This document shows, piece by piece, positions 7,199-15,500 of a DNA stretch of 15,715 nt (positions are counted from its first letter, which is position 1; the number at the start of each line of letters is the position of its first letter). The stretch is from DATGLE01 sp035294325 (lineage in GTDB: Bacteria; Chloroflexota; Ktedonobacteria; Ktedonobacterales; Ktedonobacteraceae): contig DATGLE010000029.1 in NCBI GenBank assembly GCA_035294325.1, forward strand, positions 1 to 15,715. Direction: 5' to 3'. Made by a program: the position numbers and the translations under genes. The notes under the pieces are model-generated. The model searched no databases. It was not told where the DNA came from and saw nothing but the letters and a program-made list of their open reading frames with translations.

Positions 7199-8377
7199 CG
7201 GCGTGAGCGGCATGATCACGCTTTCAGCCGTGGCTGAAAGCGTGAAGCAGAAGCGACTGCCCTGGCCGGGCACCCCGGTGCTCTCCACCCATATGCTCCC
7301 TCCCATCACCTCTACCAGATGCTTGCTGATATAGAGTCCCAGCCCGCTGCCACGCACGGTTCCCGCCAGATCACGCGGCAGCCGGACAAACTGGCCGAAG
7401 AGCAGCGGAATCTGGTCGGGAGGGATGCCGGGGCCATGATCCTTGATGCTGATATGTGCCTTCGGCCCCGCTTCCATGCAGAGCGCGGCGCTAACAATCA
7501 CCGGAGAGCCGCACGGCGCATACTTGAAAGCGTTGGAGAGCAGGTTATAGAGCACATGGCGCAGGCATTGGGCATTGGCCCATACACGCAAATTTTCAGG
7601 TATATCAATATGGATACAATGCCTGTTGCGCTGGAAGGTTGCGCAACGCGCGATCAGTTCGTTCACCACCCTGGACAGCGGCAGTTCTTCTAACATGAGC
7701 GGCGTGCGATCAGTGCCGATCTCCATCGTCTCCAGCACATTGTTGACAATAGATGTTAATTCCTCACAGTAGTCAAGCGCCTGCCTGATATATTCGCCAT
7801 GCGCCTCACGCTCAAGATGACCCTCCTGCTCCATGAACAACTGGAGAAGTTCGAGATAGCTGCCGATGCCTGCCAGAGGCGTGCGCAGTTCGTGATTGAC
7901 GTTAAGAATGAACTGGTTTTTGAGCTGGTTCAGCTTGCGCTGCTGCTCGTAGGCGGCGGCCATCTGCCGTTCTCCCTGCTCTGCTTTCTGGCGCGTCCTC
8001 TCCTCGGCTTCCAGCAGGTGGCGCAGCGAGACGAGGGTATTGCCCTCACCAAATAAGATCACGAAGGTGCAGACAAAGGCTATGACATTGACCAGGGGCC
8101 ACATCTGGGTTCTAAAAGTCATGACGTTACAGGCTATCTGGATAGCCATGCAGCTAAAATAGCAGGTACAGGCGCCCGGCTGTCCCAGGAGCCATGATGC
8201 CAGCCCCATCGGGATAAAGAGGATCATGCCGTTGAGATGAGTTGGTAAAGGGAGCAAATATAGAGTCAGACAGAGGATGAAACAGAGGGAGCACAGGCCG
8301 ATGCGCAGCAATAGCGGCAATCTCAGGAGCTTTCGCGGCCAGGGACCAGCAATAAGTCTACACAGTTTCGCAAACAT
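7169..8377 (-). CDS. membrane sensor histidine kinase, cysteine-rich sensor
   Basis: A 402-residue histidine kinase. About four hydrophobic helices fill residues 17-112 and contain eight cysteines (29, 32, 36, 70, 72, 76, 83, 103), plus Cys6. A coiled linker (116-150) leads to the dimerisation domain with the phospho-acceptor His162 in NVNHELRTPL. The ATPase domain has the N box (YNLLSNAFKYA, N278/N282), DHGPGIP (313-319) and GSGLGL (343-348). It autophosphorylates His162 and would pass phosphate to a response regulator, but none is encoded in the window, so it looks like an orphan. I start at ATG 8377 because AGGGGAG lies 9 bases upstream; a TTG 11 codons earlier lacks such a site. The C-terminus extends about 20 residues beyond the ATPase fold, and its last 30 bases overlap rsmD in convergent orientation. 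Confidence 0.88.
   Translation of the reverse strand: MFAKLCRLIAGPWPRKLLRLPLLLRIGLCSLCFILCLTLYLLPLPTHLNGMILFIPMGLASWLLGQPGACTCYFSCMAIQIACNVMTFRTQMWPLVNVIAFVCTFVILFGEGNTLVSLRHLLEAEERTRQKAEQGERQMAAAYEQQRKLNQLKNQFILNVNHELRTPLAGIGSYLELLQLFMEQEGHLEREAHGEYIRQALDYCEELTSIVNNVLETMEIGTDRTPLMLEELPLSRVVNELIARCATFQRNRHCIHIDIPENLRVWANAQCLRHVLYNLLSNAFKYAPCGSPVIVSAALCMEAGPKAHISIKDHGPGIPPDQIPLLFGQFVRLPRDLAGTVRGSGLGLYISKHLVEVMGGSIWVESTGVPGQGSRFCFTLSATAESVIMPLTPSVEFSIEQQ
7217..7244. repeat. 13-bp palindrome inside the kinase 3' end
   Basis: CACGCTTTCAGCC (7217-7229) is exactly complementary to GGCTGAAAGCGTG (7232-7244) with a two-base centre. It begins 18 bases after the rsmD stop codon while encoding roughly residues 378-387 of the histidine kinase. 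It may stop transcription arriving from rsmD; no T-tract follows. Confidence 0.5.
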
Positions 8378-8591
8378 GTGTTCTATCTCCCCTTCCACGC
8401 CAGATAACAAAACACGTATGAAAAGCTACAAGAACGCGTGAATGACCGTATTTGTTGCCGCATAAAGTATTTTACCATGTAAGAATGATGTGCGCTACCC
8501 TTCGCCTGTGGGATGCCTGTCCCTCCTGAGAAGATCCCATTCTCAATATTCTCGCTCATCCGACCCGGCTGCTCGCGCGGCTGCGCCGGGG

Positions 8592-8652
8592 TTATCTGGT
8601 TGATGTGTGGGAAAATGCGTGTAGCGCATTTTCCCACACATCAACCAGATAA
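8592..8652. repeat. 28-bp perfect palindrome between divergent genes
   Basis: Bases 8592-8619 and 8625-8652 are exact reverse complements around the 5-base loop TGTAG. The element sits in the 391-base gap between the kinase gene (transcribed left from 8377) and the helix-turn-helix gene (transcribed right from 8769), so it is downstream of neither. The loop-proximal part resembles the palindromes at 9241-9321 and 11191-11249. The rest of the gap shows a -10 box at 8717, a copy of CCAGATAAC at 8399-8407 that matches the stem ends, and no gene. Confidence 0.85.
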
Positions 8653-8716
8653 GGCGAGCACCGCAGGTATGAGCAAGCGAGAGCCGCAGCGATTAAATGC
8701 CCTCTGCAAGATGCGG

Positions 8717-8722
8717 TATAAT
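8717..8722 (+). promoter_or_regulatory. consensus -10 box of the helix-turn-helix gene
   Basis: TATAAT at 8717-8722 is a perfect -10. The -35 is poor (TTAAAT at 8693-8698 with 18-base spacing). Transcription from about 8729 would exclude the upstream ATG at 8697 and supports the ATG at 8769, which has AGGAG at 8753-8757. Confidence 0.5.
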
Positions 8723-8768
8723 AAGAGGTCGTGACGATTCCGGCGAAAAATCAGGAGTATTGAAGATC

Positions 8769-9242
8769 ATGGTGAATAGACCTGGAGGCCCACGCTTCGC
8801 CTTTATGGACTCGGGCGAGGCCGCGCGGCGCCTGGGCATTGATCGCCTCACGCTCGATCAGTGGGTGAAGGAGGGCCGCATCAAGACGCATCGCGGCGTG
8901 GGACGCGAAGTGTTCTTCCGTGCAGCCGACGTCGAGGCGCTATACAACGAACTGCACCCATCCTCAGAGCTGGCCGAGGCAGTGGCCGCCGATGAACGCG
9001 AAAGCGAGGAGGCGACGCCGCAGGGGCCTGCGCGCAAGAAGCAGGATCCGCAGATGCGCGTCTACCTGCGCTTGCAGGCCGACGCCAAATGGTACGATGT
9101 CAGCGAGGAGGATATTCGCACCTGGTTCCGGCAGCTTGCCCCCGATGGCTACGAGCGCAACAGGCGCAACGCCGAGCACGCTATTAAGAAGCTGCAATTT
9201 CTCGCGAGTCTGATTGAGGAGGCACAGCAGCGCCAGACATAA
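8769..9242 (+). CDS. excisionase/MerR-type helix-turn-helix DNA-binding protein
   Basis: A 157-residue protein. Residues 10-62 are a winged helix-turn-helix of the excisionase/MerR-like type: MDSGEAARRLGIDRLTLDQW is the two-helix unit, KEGRIKTHRGVGREVFF is the wing, and RAADVEALYNEL is the closing helix. An acidic, disordered linker (65-93) is followed by a second helical module (95-153) that includes YLRLQADAKWYDVSEEDIRT and a long lysine/glutamine helix. The N-terminal domain should bind DNA in the cytoplasm; the C-terminal module may bind a partner or a ligand (unknown). It is a single-gene unit with its own -10 box. The TAA stop lies at the edge of a large palindrome shared with the convergent ThuA-like gene. 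No recombinase is nearby, so an excisionase role is unlikely; a regulator is more plausible. Confidence 0.75.
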   Translation: MVNRPGGPRFAFMDSGEAARRLGIDRLTLDQWVKEGRIKTHRGVGREVFFRAADVEALYNELHPSSELAEAVAADERESEEATPQGPARKKQDPQMRVYLRLQADAKWYDVSEEDIRTWFRQLAPDGYERNRRNAEHAIKKLQFLASLIEEAQQRQT

Positions 9243-9321
9243 TAACAGGGCAATAGAGGGGGCTGTATGGGAAATGCGCTGCGTGCATTTCCCATACAGC
9301 ACCCTCTATTACCCTGTTATT
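9241..9321. terminator. 37-bp palindrome between convergent genes
   Basis: Bases 9241-9277 pair with 9285-9321 with only two mismatches; the loop is 9278-9284 (GCTGCGT). It contains the last bases of the stop codon of the helix-turn-helix gene on one side and of the ThuA-like gene on the other, so a single element could end both transcripts. The stem is roughly three times longer than a usual bidirectional terminator and lacks clean T-tracts. Its tip, AAATGCGCTGCGTGCATTT, matches the palindrome at 8592-8652 read on the opposite strand at 16 of 19 positions. Confidence 0.75.
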
Positions 9322-10042
9322 TACCCGGTTCGAGAGCCGCTGTGTTGCCGAAGACGCGCTGCGCTCCCGGCGTTGGCGCTGCCCAGCGCACCGCGTTGTA
9401 AATGACGCGCTGCACATCAGGATGGTGATAGGTTGGCAGCGTTTCGTGGCCGGGACGGAAATAGAAGATCTTGCCCCGCCCGCGCATATAGCAGCAGCCG
9501 CTGCGGAAGACTTCGCCGCCGCTGAACCAGCTCACAAAGACCAGCGTCTCTGGCGCGGGGATGTCGAACGGCTCGCCATACATCTCCTCATGATCGATCT
9601 CGATATATTCGCCGAGACCTTCGGTGATGGGATGCCCCGGCGCGACCACCCAGATGCGCTCATGGTCGTTCGCTTCGCGCCACTTGAGGTCGCAATTCGT
9701 GCCCATCAGGCTCCTGAAGATCTTTGAGTAGTGACCCGAATGCAGCACGATCAGGCCCATGCCATCCAGCACGCGCCGCTTTACGCGCTCGACAATCTCG
9801 TCGCTGACTTCGGGGTGTGCCATGTGCCCCCACCAGGTCAGTACGTCGGTGTTGTCGAGCACATCGCTGGTGAGGCCGTGCTCAGGCTCATCAAGGGTGG
9901 CGGTGCGCACCGTGAGTCCCCTCTCGCTTAAAGCGGCGGCTATCGCGGCATGGATGCCGTGGGGATAGATTTTCGCGACGCGTTCGTCGCTGCGCTCGTG
10001 ACGATATTCGTTCCAGACGGTTACTCGTAGATTCGTGGTCAT
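9317..10042 (-). CDS. ThuA-like protein (trehalose-utilisation family)
   Basis: A 241-residue cytoplasmic protein of the ThuA family, which has a class I glutamine-amidotransferase-like fold. Visible signatures are VTVWNEYRHE (8-17), LTWWGHMAHPEV (68-79), LIVLHSGHYSKIF (97-109), EEMYGEPFDIP (152-162) and FRPGHETLPTYHHPDVQRVI (195-214). ThuA in rhizobia takes part in trehalose/maltitol catabolism by way of 3-keto sugars together with the dehydrogenase ThuB; many homologues occur beside Gfo/Idh/MocA enzymes. Here the upstream gene on the same strand, 69 bases away, is such an oxidoreductase, so the two probably act on one sugar or polyol. The ribosome binding site is AAGGA with 8-base spacing. 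A hairpin lies between the two genes and could lower expression of this one. The real substrate is not shown. Confidence 0.88.
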   Translation of the reverse strand: MTTNLRVTVWNEYRHERSDERVAKIYPHGIHAAIAAALSERGLTVRTATLDEPEHGLTSDVLDNTDVLTWWGHMAHPEVSDEIVERVKRRVLDGMGLIVLHSGHYSKIFRSLMGTNCDLKWREANDHERIWVVAPGHPITEGLGEYIEIDHEEMYGEPFDIPAPETLVFVSWFSGGEVFRSGCCYMRGRGKIFYFRPGHETLPTYHHPDVQRVIYNAVRWAAPTPGAQRVFGNTAALEPGK

Positions 10043-10070
10043 GTAATGGTTCCTTTACTAGATACGAATC

Positions 10071-10116
10071 GGTGAGAAAGGGAGCGGGCGGCGAAACCAT
10101 TTACCCTTTTCTCACC
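10071..10116 (-). terminator. hairpin between the oxidoreductase and ThuA-like genes
   Basis: GGTGAGAAAGGG (10071-10082) pairs with CCCTTTTCTCACC (10104-10116) with one bulged base and a loop of 21 bases. One arm includes the TGA stop of the oxidoreductase gene. It may be a partial terminator or a 3'-end stabiliser within the operon; no T-tract follows on the minus strand. Confidence 0.4.
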
Positions 10117-11143
10117 AGTTAATGGCTACGCGGGCGCCGCGTTCGGCGCTCTCGACGGCGGAGAGCACCATCGCCAGGCTCTTGATATTATCGGTGCAGA
10201 CCGTTTCAGGCTCCGCGCCGGTTCTCACGCACTCCACAAATTCGCGGATCACACCGGCGTGCCCGCCCTGCTTGAGACCGGGATCGTAAGGCGGTACGGC
10301 GAGATCGCGATAGCGAGAGCGGAAGCCGTCGAAGCTGTCTACGACCTGGGCGTGAAATTCTGTGCCGCCATCCCAATGTACGCTTCCACGCTCGCCAATA
10401 ATGCGCCAGTCGGCCTCCCAGGTCGTGTTCAATCCCTCGGCGCACCAGCTTCCCTGATAGGTGTAGACGATACCACCCGCCATCTCGAAGATCGCGATGG
10501 CCGAGGCATCGTGGTCGTACCAGGAGCCGGCGGGATTCCACTCCTTACAATAGACCGCAGCGGGGTCGGCATCGATCAGGAGGCGAGCGGCGTCGAGCGT
10601 GTGGATCGCCATATCGAGCAGCAGTACGTGCCGCATGTGGTCGCGAAAACCGCCAAAGTGGGCAGCGATAAAGAAATCGCTTCTCACGGTGGTGATTCTG
10701 CCAATGGCGCCCGAGTCGAGGAAATGCTTGAGGCGGCGAATATTGGCATCGTAACGGCGATTCTGGATGACCGCGTAGATCTTGCCTGCTTTACGGGCAG
10801 CGGCGACCATTTGCCGCGCGGACTCCATCGTATCGGCGAGCGGCTTCTCGCTCAGGACATGGCATCCATGCGCGAGAGCCGTCATGGTGGTGGCAAAGTG
10901 CGCCTCCGGTATCGTACAATTAAATACCATATCGGGTGCGGTCTGCTCCAGAACCGGCAGCAGCTCCGTGCCGACCAGCGCCCCCGGCGCGCCATAGGCG
11001 TCGGCCAGCCTGCGCGCTGCCGGTTCCAGCAGGTCGACGAAGCCGACCAGTTCCACGTCGGGTATATCCTGCAATGCTTTCATCCAGAACCCGGTAACGG
11101 AACCACACCCTACCAGCACAGCCCTCAGCCTGTTGGTTGCCAT
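10112..11143 (-). CDS. Gfo/Idh/MocA family NAD(P)-dependent oxidoreductase
   Basis: A 343-residue dehydrogenase of the Gfo/Idh/MocA family, which oxidises or reduces sugars, inositols and related polyols. The N-terminal Rossmann domain has RAVLVGCGSVTG (7-18), whose dinucleotide loop is GCGSVT, and VELVGFVDL (30-38). The signature SEKPLADT (98-105) supplies the catalytic lysine K100. The C-terminal domain has LLLDMAIHTLDAARLL (174-189) with the D177-x3-H181 pair. I start at ATG 11143, which has AAGGAGGT just upstream; a longer frame would translate through the palindrome at 11191-11249. It is the first gene of a probable pair with the ThuA-like protein. No clear promoter is seen in 11144-11190, so transcription may begin within or across the palindrome. 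The substrate cannot be named. Confidence 0.9.
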   Translation of the reverse strand: MATNRLRAVLVGCGSVTGFWMKALQDIPDVELVGFVDLLEPAARRLADAYGAPGALVGTELLPVLEQTAPDMVFNCTIPEAHFATTMTALAHGCHVLSEKPLADTMESARQMVAAARKAGKIYAVIQNRRYDANIRRLKHFLDSGAIGRITTVRSDFFIAAHFGGFRDHMRHVLLLDMAIHTLDAARLLIDADPAAVYCKEWNPAGSWYDHDASAIAIFEMAGGIVYTYQGSWCAEGLNTTWEADWRIIGERGSVHWDGGTEFHAQVVDSFDGFRSRYRDLAVPPYDPGLKQGGHAGVIREFVECVRTGAEPETVCTDNIKSLAMVLSAVESAERGARVAINW

Positions 11144-11169
11144 CGTACCTCCTTCACCTGGGGACTCGG

Positions 11170-11268
11170 CGCCTCCGGCGCTTCGCAAGTGTGAGTATTG
11201 GAGATGTGTGGGTCGCACGCAGTGCGGCCCACACATCTCCAATACTCACGGGCCAGCCGCCGGAGGCG
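11170..11268 (-). terminator. nested palindrome between nurA and the oxidoreductase gene
   Basis: The inner stem is 28 bp: 11191-11218 with 11222-11249, one T-G wobble and a 3-base loop. Outside it, CGCCTCCGGCG (11170-11180) and CGCCGGAGGCG (11258-11268) form a second exact inverted pair. The element starts 13 bases after the nurA stop and ends 26 bases before the oxidoreductase ATG. It probably ends the rad50-nurA transcript, and it occupies most of the space available for a downstream promoter. Confidence 0.6.
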
Positions 11269-11281
11269 GCAAGGGGAAACA

Positions 11282-12547
11282 TTATCTTCTCCGGCTCTTG
11301 CTCAAAGATTTCGTGGAGAAGGTAAACTGCACGCCCTGTCTCTCCATGAAGTCCTGGAACAGGGCATAGAACTCGCTGCGATCCTGCATCGTAATCACCG
11401 ACACAGCATCGGCGGTCTCAATAGCGTAAGGATAGCCATTGCCAGCGATGACTTCGGCGCGCACAACGTCGAGCGCGGGTTCCACGATGCCATCATCGAG
11501 CATCCAGCGTGGAAACTCCAGGCGTGCGGGAGGACGCTTTGCGGTAGTTTGCAAATAGCAGAAGGCTACGCGATCACGATACGGCCCATAGCTTTCCAGA
11601 ATGTCACCGCGCGCGCAGATCATCGCCGGGGTGCGATCCCCCCAGCGTAAACGGCCCTGCCAGAGCAGAGCATCATGGATGCGTTTCGTCTCACGCAAAA
11701 CAGGCCGCTCCTGTACACTATCAAGGCGCCGCAGCATCGTAATTATATCACGCGCGTAGCTGGTATCGATGTAGCCGATGAGCGGGATGCGCAACTGCTC
11801 CGAGGTTTTCAACAGCGCTATGGCGGAATCGACGTAGCGTTCACGGTAGGGGCTGGGCATGGCGGTGGCGAAGGAAACGACGAGAGAGCCGTCGAAGAAG
11901 ACGACGGGGCTGTGCAGAGGGTCGCCGCTGCGCCGCGCATGGGCGTACTGTTCCATCAGATTGCACAGCGTCTCGATCTCCAGAAGGTAGCGGCGCAGCG
12001 TCACCAGCATTTCGGAGTAAGGGTAGCCGTCGGGTTCGGAGCGCTCGGCCTTCGATTCCTCCATGATCTCATCGGGCGTGAGCACCTCTATGCGCACATC
12101 CTTCGTATACGGACGGCCCTGCATGTGGGGATTGGCGAAGAGGCCGACCTGGACCAGCGCGACGGGGATAGAGGCGTCGCGCCAGGGCTGCAACTGGCTG
12201 CCATCGACGGCGATGGTGGTAACGCCTTCAATGCATTCGGCCCACTGGCGCGCCTGCTCATGATTGCTAAATTCGCGGCCAAACGGCACGATGGGGCCGC
12301 GATACTGTCGCTGCGCGGCGCTGATAAGCCAGCGATCAAACTCGCTGCTGGGGCGCGCGCCCGCCGCTACGCCGCTCTCCTCCGGCGGCAGCACCCGCTC
12401 AAGCTGCACGCTCGATGCATAGCGCGTACACAGCGTTTCGAGCGCGTGCCGGTACGCCTGCAATTGCTCGCTAAACGCACCGTCGTAGAGCGTAAACTGG
12501 CCGCGTTTGAGGTTGAGTGCGGCCTGCAATTTGCCTTTGTGCAGCAT
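11282..12547 (-). CDS. nurA: NurA-domain DNA double-strand-break repair nuclease
   Basis: A 421-residue protein with a NurA domain. Archaeal NurA is a 5'-3' exo- and single-strand endonuclease that resects DNA ends with the HerA helicase and Mre11-Rad50. Likely metal-binding acidic positions are D115 in TIAVDGSQL, D219 in VVFFDGSLVV and D261 in LIGYIDTSYA; LEFPRW (343-348) and a late DR (389-390) also fit the family. The first 105 residues are a helical N-terminal region. It follows the Rad50-like gene by only 9 bases, with AGGGG as ribosome binding site, so the two are almost certainly co-transcribed and act on DNA ends together. HerA is not in the window. The length is in the family range. 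The C-terminus is basic (SKSRRR), consistent with DNA contact. Confidence 0.85.
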   Translation of the reverse strand: MLHKGKLQAALNLKRGQFTLYDGAFSEQLQAYRHALETLCTRYASSVQLERVLPPEESGVAAGARPSSEFDRWLISAAQRQYRGPIVPFGREFSNHEQARQWAECIEGVTTIAVDGSQLQPWRDASIPVALVQVGLFANPHMQGRPYTKDVRIEVLTPDEIMEESKAERSEPDGYPYSEMLVTLRRYLLEIETLCNLMEQYAHARRSGDPLHSPVVFFDGSLVVSFATAMPSPYRERYVDSAIALLKTSEQLRIPLIGYIDTSYARDIITMLRRLDSVQERPVLRETKRIHDALLWQGRLRWGDRTPAMICARGDILESYGPYRDRVAFCYLQTTAKRPPARLEFPRWMLDDGIVEPALDVVRAEVIAGNGYPYAIETADAVSVITMQDRSEFYALFQDFMERQGVQFTFSTKSLSKSRRR

Positions 12548-12556
12548 AGCATTCCC

Positions 12557-15500
12557 CTACCACAGCACAGCGGCCTGCGGAGCCAGTTCGTGCTCGCACG
12601 CCGCGCTGTCTTCGCTTTGCAGCAGCGTCTCGCCATCAATCTTTTGCAGTCGCACCAGGCTATCGAGGCCCTGCTCAAAGGTATCGTCATGGCTGATGAC
12701 GATGAGCTGATCGAAGCCGCGCACGCGGCGGATCTGCTCGGCCAGGTTCGTGCGCCGCAGCTCGTCCATATTCTGCGTCGGCTCATCGAAGAAGGCGATA
12801 TTGAGCGCGGAGAGCTTTTTGAGCAGCGCCAGGCGTACCGCGAGCGCGGCGCTCATCTGCTCACCGCCGCTCAACTGGGCGAAGGTGCGATTGACGCCCT
12901 GGCGGCGCAGGATGATCTCGTAGTCGTTCTGCCAGGAGAGCTGCGCGCTGTGGTCGCCCATGATCTCGCCGAAGATGCGATTTGCCTCGGCTGAAATATC
13001 GCTCAACATGGCTTTCAAGACATACGGCCCGGCCTCTTTGATGAGCTTGCGAAACTGCTCCATCATCGTTTGCAGATCGGCAAGCTCCTGGTACTCGCGC
13101 TGCGCGGCTTCCAGCTCTTCCAGCAGCTTCTCAGCCTCTCTGATCTTCTGCTCCAGAGAGTTAATCTTCTCCTGCTGGTATTTCATATCCCGGGCCAGCG
13201 CGGCCAGCGAGCCGCGCAGCCGTTCGATCTCGGCGCTCAGCGCTTCGAGTTCCTCGGCATTGAAGGCGGCCTGAGCTTCGTGATAAGCCTGCTCCACTTC
13301 ACGCAAGGAGCGGCCCGCCTCGGCCACGCTCTCCAGTTGCGCCTGATAGGCGCGCTCGCGTTCGGGCAGCAGGCGCGCCACCTGCTCATGTTGCAGGTAG
13401 TTTTGATGGCCCTGCCGGCTTTGCTGGCGCAGCGCCTCATGCTGGACGATCTCATCATCGAGCGTGGCATAGGCGCGCAACTGCTCTTGCAGCGCTTGCA
13501 GGCGCTGCTCCGTCTCCCGCAAGCGCTGCTGCTCCGCCTGCAACTGCTGCGCAAAGTGGCTCTCCTGGGCAATAATGGCCTGCTGTGTTTTGCTGCTGGC
13601 GCGCGGATCGTTCAATTCCCGCAGGGCTGCCTCTATCCCGGCAAGCCATGCCTGGCTATCCTGCAAGCTGGCTGCCTCCTGGCGGCGCTCGTTCAGATCG
13701 CGCTCACACTGCTGTACCTGCTCCTCCAGCTGCTGCGCCTGTTTGTAGAGGCCAGCCAGTTCGCGCACCCTGGCATCGGCCTGCCTGCTCTCGTTGTACG
13801 AACGCTCAGCCGCCGCAATCTGCTGCTCCACAAGCGTGAGTGCCGCGAGGTCCTGCGCCAGCGCAGCAATATCGTTCTCCAGGTGCGCAATTTCATCGGC
13901 GTTGCGCCGTGCCTGCTCGGCCAGCGTATCACGTCGCTCGACATATTGATCTCGCTTGCTCAACGCTTCGGCATATTTCTTGATCTGCCCCATGCGCTCG
14001 GTAATGGCGTTCTGCTGCTTGCAGACTTCGGCCATCTGCGCCTGCTCCTCGGCGAGCAAATTGTCAAAATACGATTCGAGGCTGGCGATGCCGCGCTGCT
14101 TGATATTGAGGCAGCTTTCATGCAAAAGGGGGCACTGGCCGCCGGCCGATTGCGCCCGCGAATCCATGTAGGCTTCGATGTTGCCTTGCAGGCGCGACTT
14201 CTGATTGTCTAGCTGCTGGTAACGTTCCTGGAGGCCCGGCATCTCCTCGGCCTCGCGGCGGTGCTCATCGATGGCCGCTACATTGCGCTCCGCTTTGCGC
14301 AGCTTTTCGGTGAGCTGCTCGCGCTCAAGCTGCCTCTCGCTCAATAGCGCCTGCTTCTCCTGCAACTGCTTCTGCTTGCTGCTGCGCTCACTGCCGCGAA
14401 TGCGCAGTTGCGTCAGAATCTCGTTGCGCTCGTGCAACTGCTCGGCGATGGGAACGAGCGGCTCGATCTCGCCGATCCTGCGCCCGACCTCTTCCTTATC
14501 GCACAGGTAGGCAGCGCGCTGCTGGCTCAGGCGTTTGCCTTCGACAAGCAGCGCTTTGTAGCGTTCCACCTGCCGCATGGCCTCGTCGCGCTGCCGCTCC
14601 AGTTCAATCTGCTGCTCGACGAGCGGAGCCAGTTCGACGACCTGCTGGCGCGCGGCGGCGACCTCTTCCAGCCGCTCCTGCCAGCCAGCGATCTTTGTTT
14701 GCTGGGCTGTCAATCTGTTCTCCAGCTCGGCCTGCTGCTGGCGCAGGCTATTGCGCTGCTGCTCATCGCGGCGCAGGCGCTTGAGAACTTCTTCAGCCTC
14801 CTGGTAGCGCTCGAAATCAGCGCGGCTCTCCTCCACGATCCGCTGCGCGGCCTGCGCGGCCTGTACCTGCTGCTCCTGTTCGCTCAGGCGTTGCTGTCTA
14901 TCGGCGAGGATCTTCTGGCTGTATTCATAGCGCTGGCGCAAGGCGTTGAGTTGCTCGCGCTGGCCGACGAGGATGCTGTGGCGCTCACTATCCCGCGCAA
15001 GCTGCTGCGTCCAGCGGATATTCTGCTCCTTCTGCTGCGTATCGAGCAGGCGCGCTTCTTGCAGTTCCGCCTGCCACGCCGCCAGGTCGCGCGTCTCGAA
15101 GGTGAGCAGGTCGATCTTGCTCTGCTGGCCCTGCATCTGATCTTTATATTCCCTCTGCGCTTCCAGCAGGTAGTCCGCCGCCGTTTTATAGTCTTCGATC
15201 TGGAGCAGGGCATCGAAGGTCTGTTTGCGCTTGCTGGCAGCCTCCAGAAAGATAGCGGTGAAGGTGCCCTGCGGCACGCCGAGCGCATCTTTGAAGAGGG
15301 AGTCGAGGGGACGCTCGTTGTCGATGCCGAAGAGGGCGTGCAGTTTGTCGAGTACGTCGGTGCGCTGCTCCAGGCGAGCGTCGGCCTCCTCATCATAAAA
15401 GCTCCATCGCGAGACAGAGCCGCAGCGCCGCTCGACGATATAGGGCCGGCCATCGTTGCCGACGAGATGCACGACGACTCTGCCGTTTTTTTCGCCCTCA

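Noticed and set aside
8697..8768. Longer N-terminus for the helix-turn-helix protein starting at ATG 8697
   Set aside because: The start would lie upstream of the transcript expected from the TATAAT at 8717-8722, and the ATG at 8769 has AGGAG upstream.
8769..9242. Excisionase of an integrated element
   Set aside because: No integrase, attachment-site repeats or phage genes are present nearby, and the protein is longer than typical excisionases.
11144..11242. 33-residue N-terminal extension of the oxidoreductase
   Set aside because: It would translate half of a palindrome; the Rossmann fold begins normally after ATG 11143, which has an excellent ribosome binding site.
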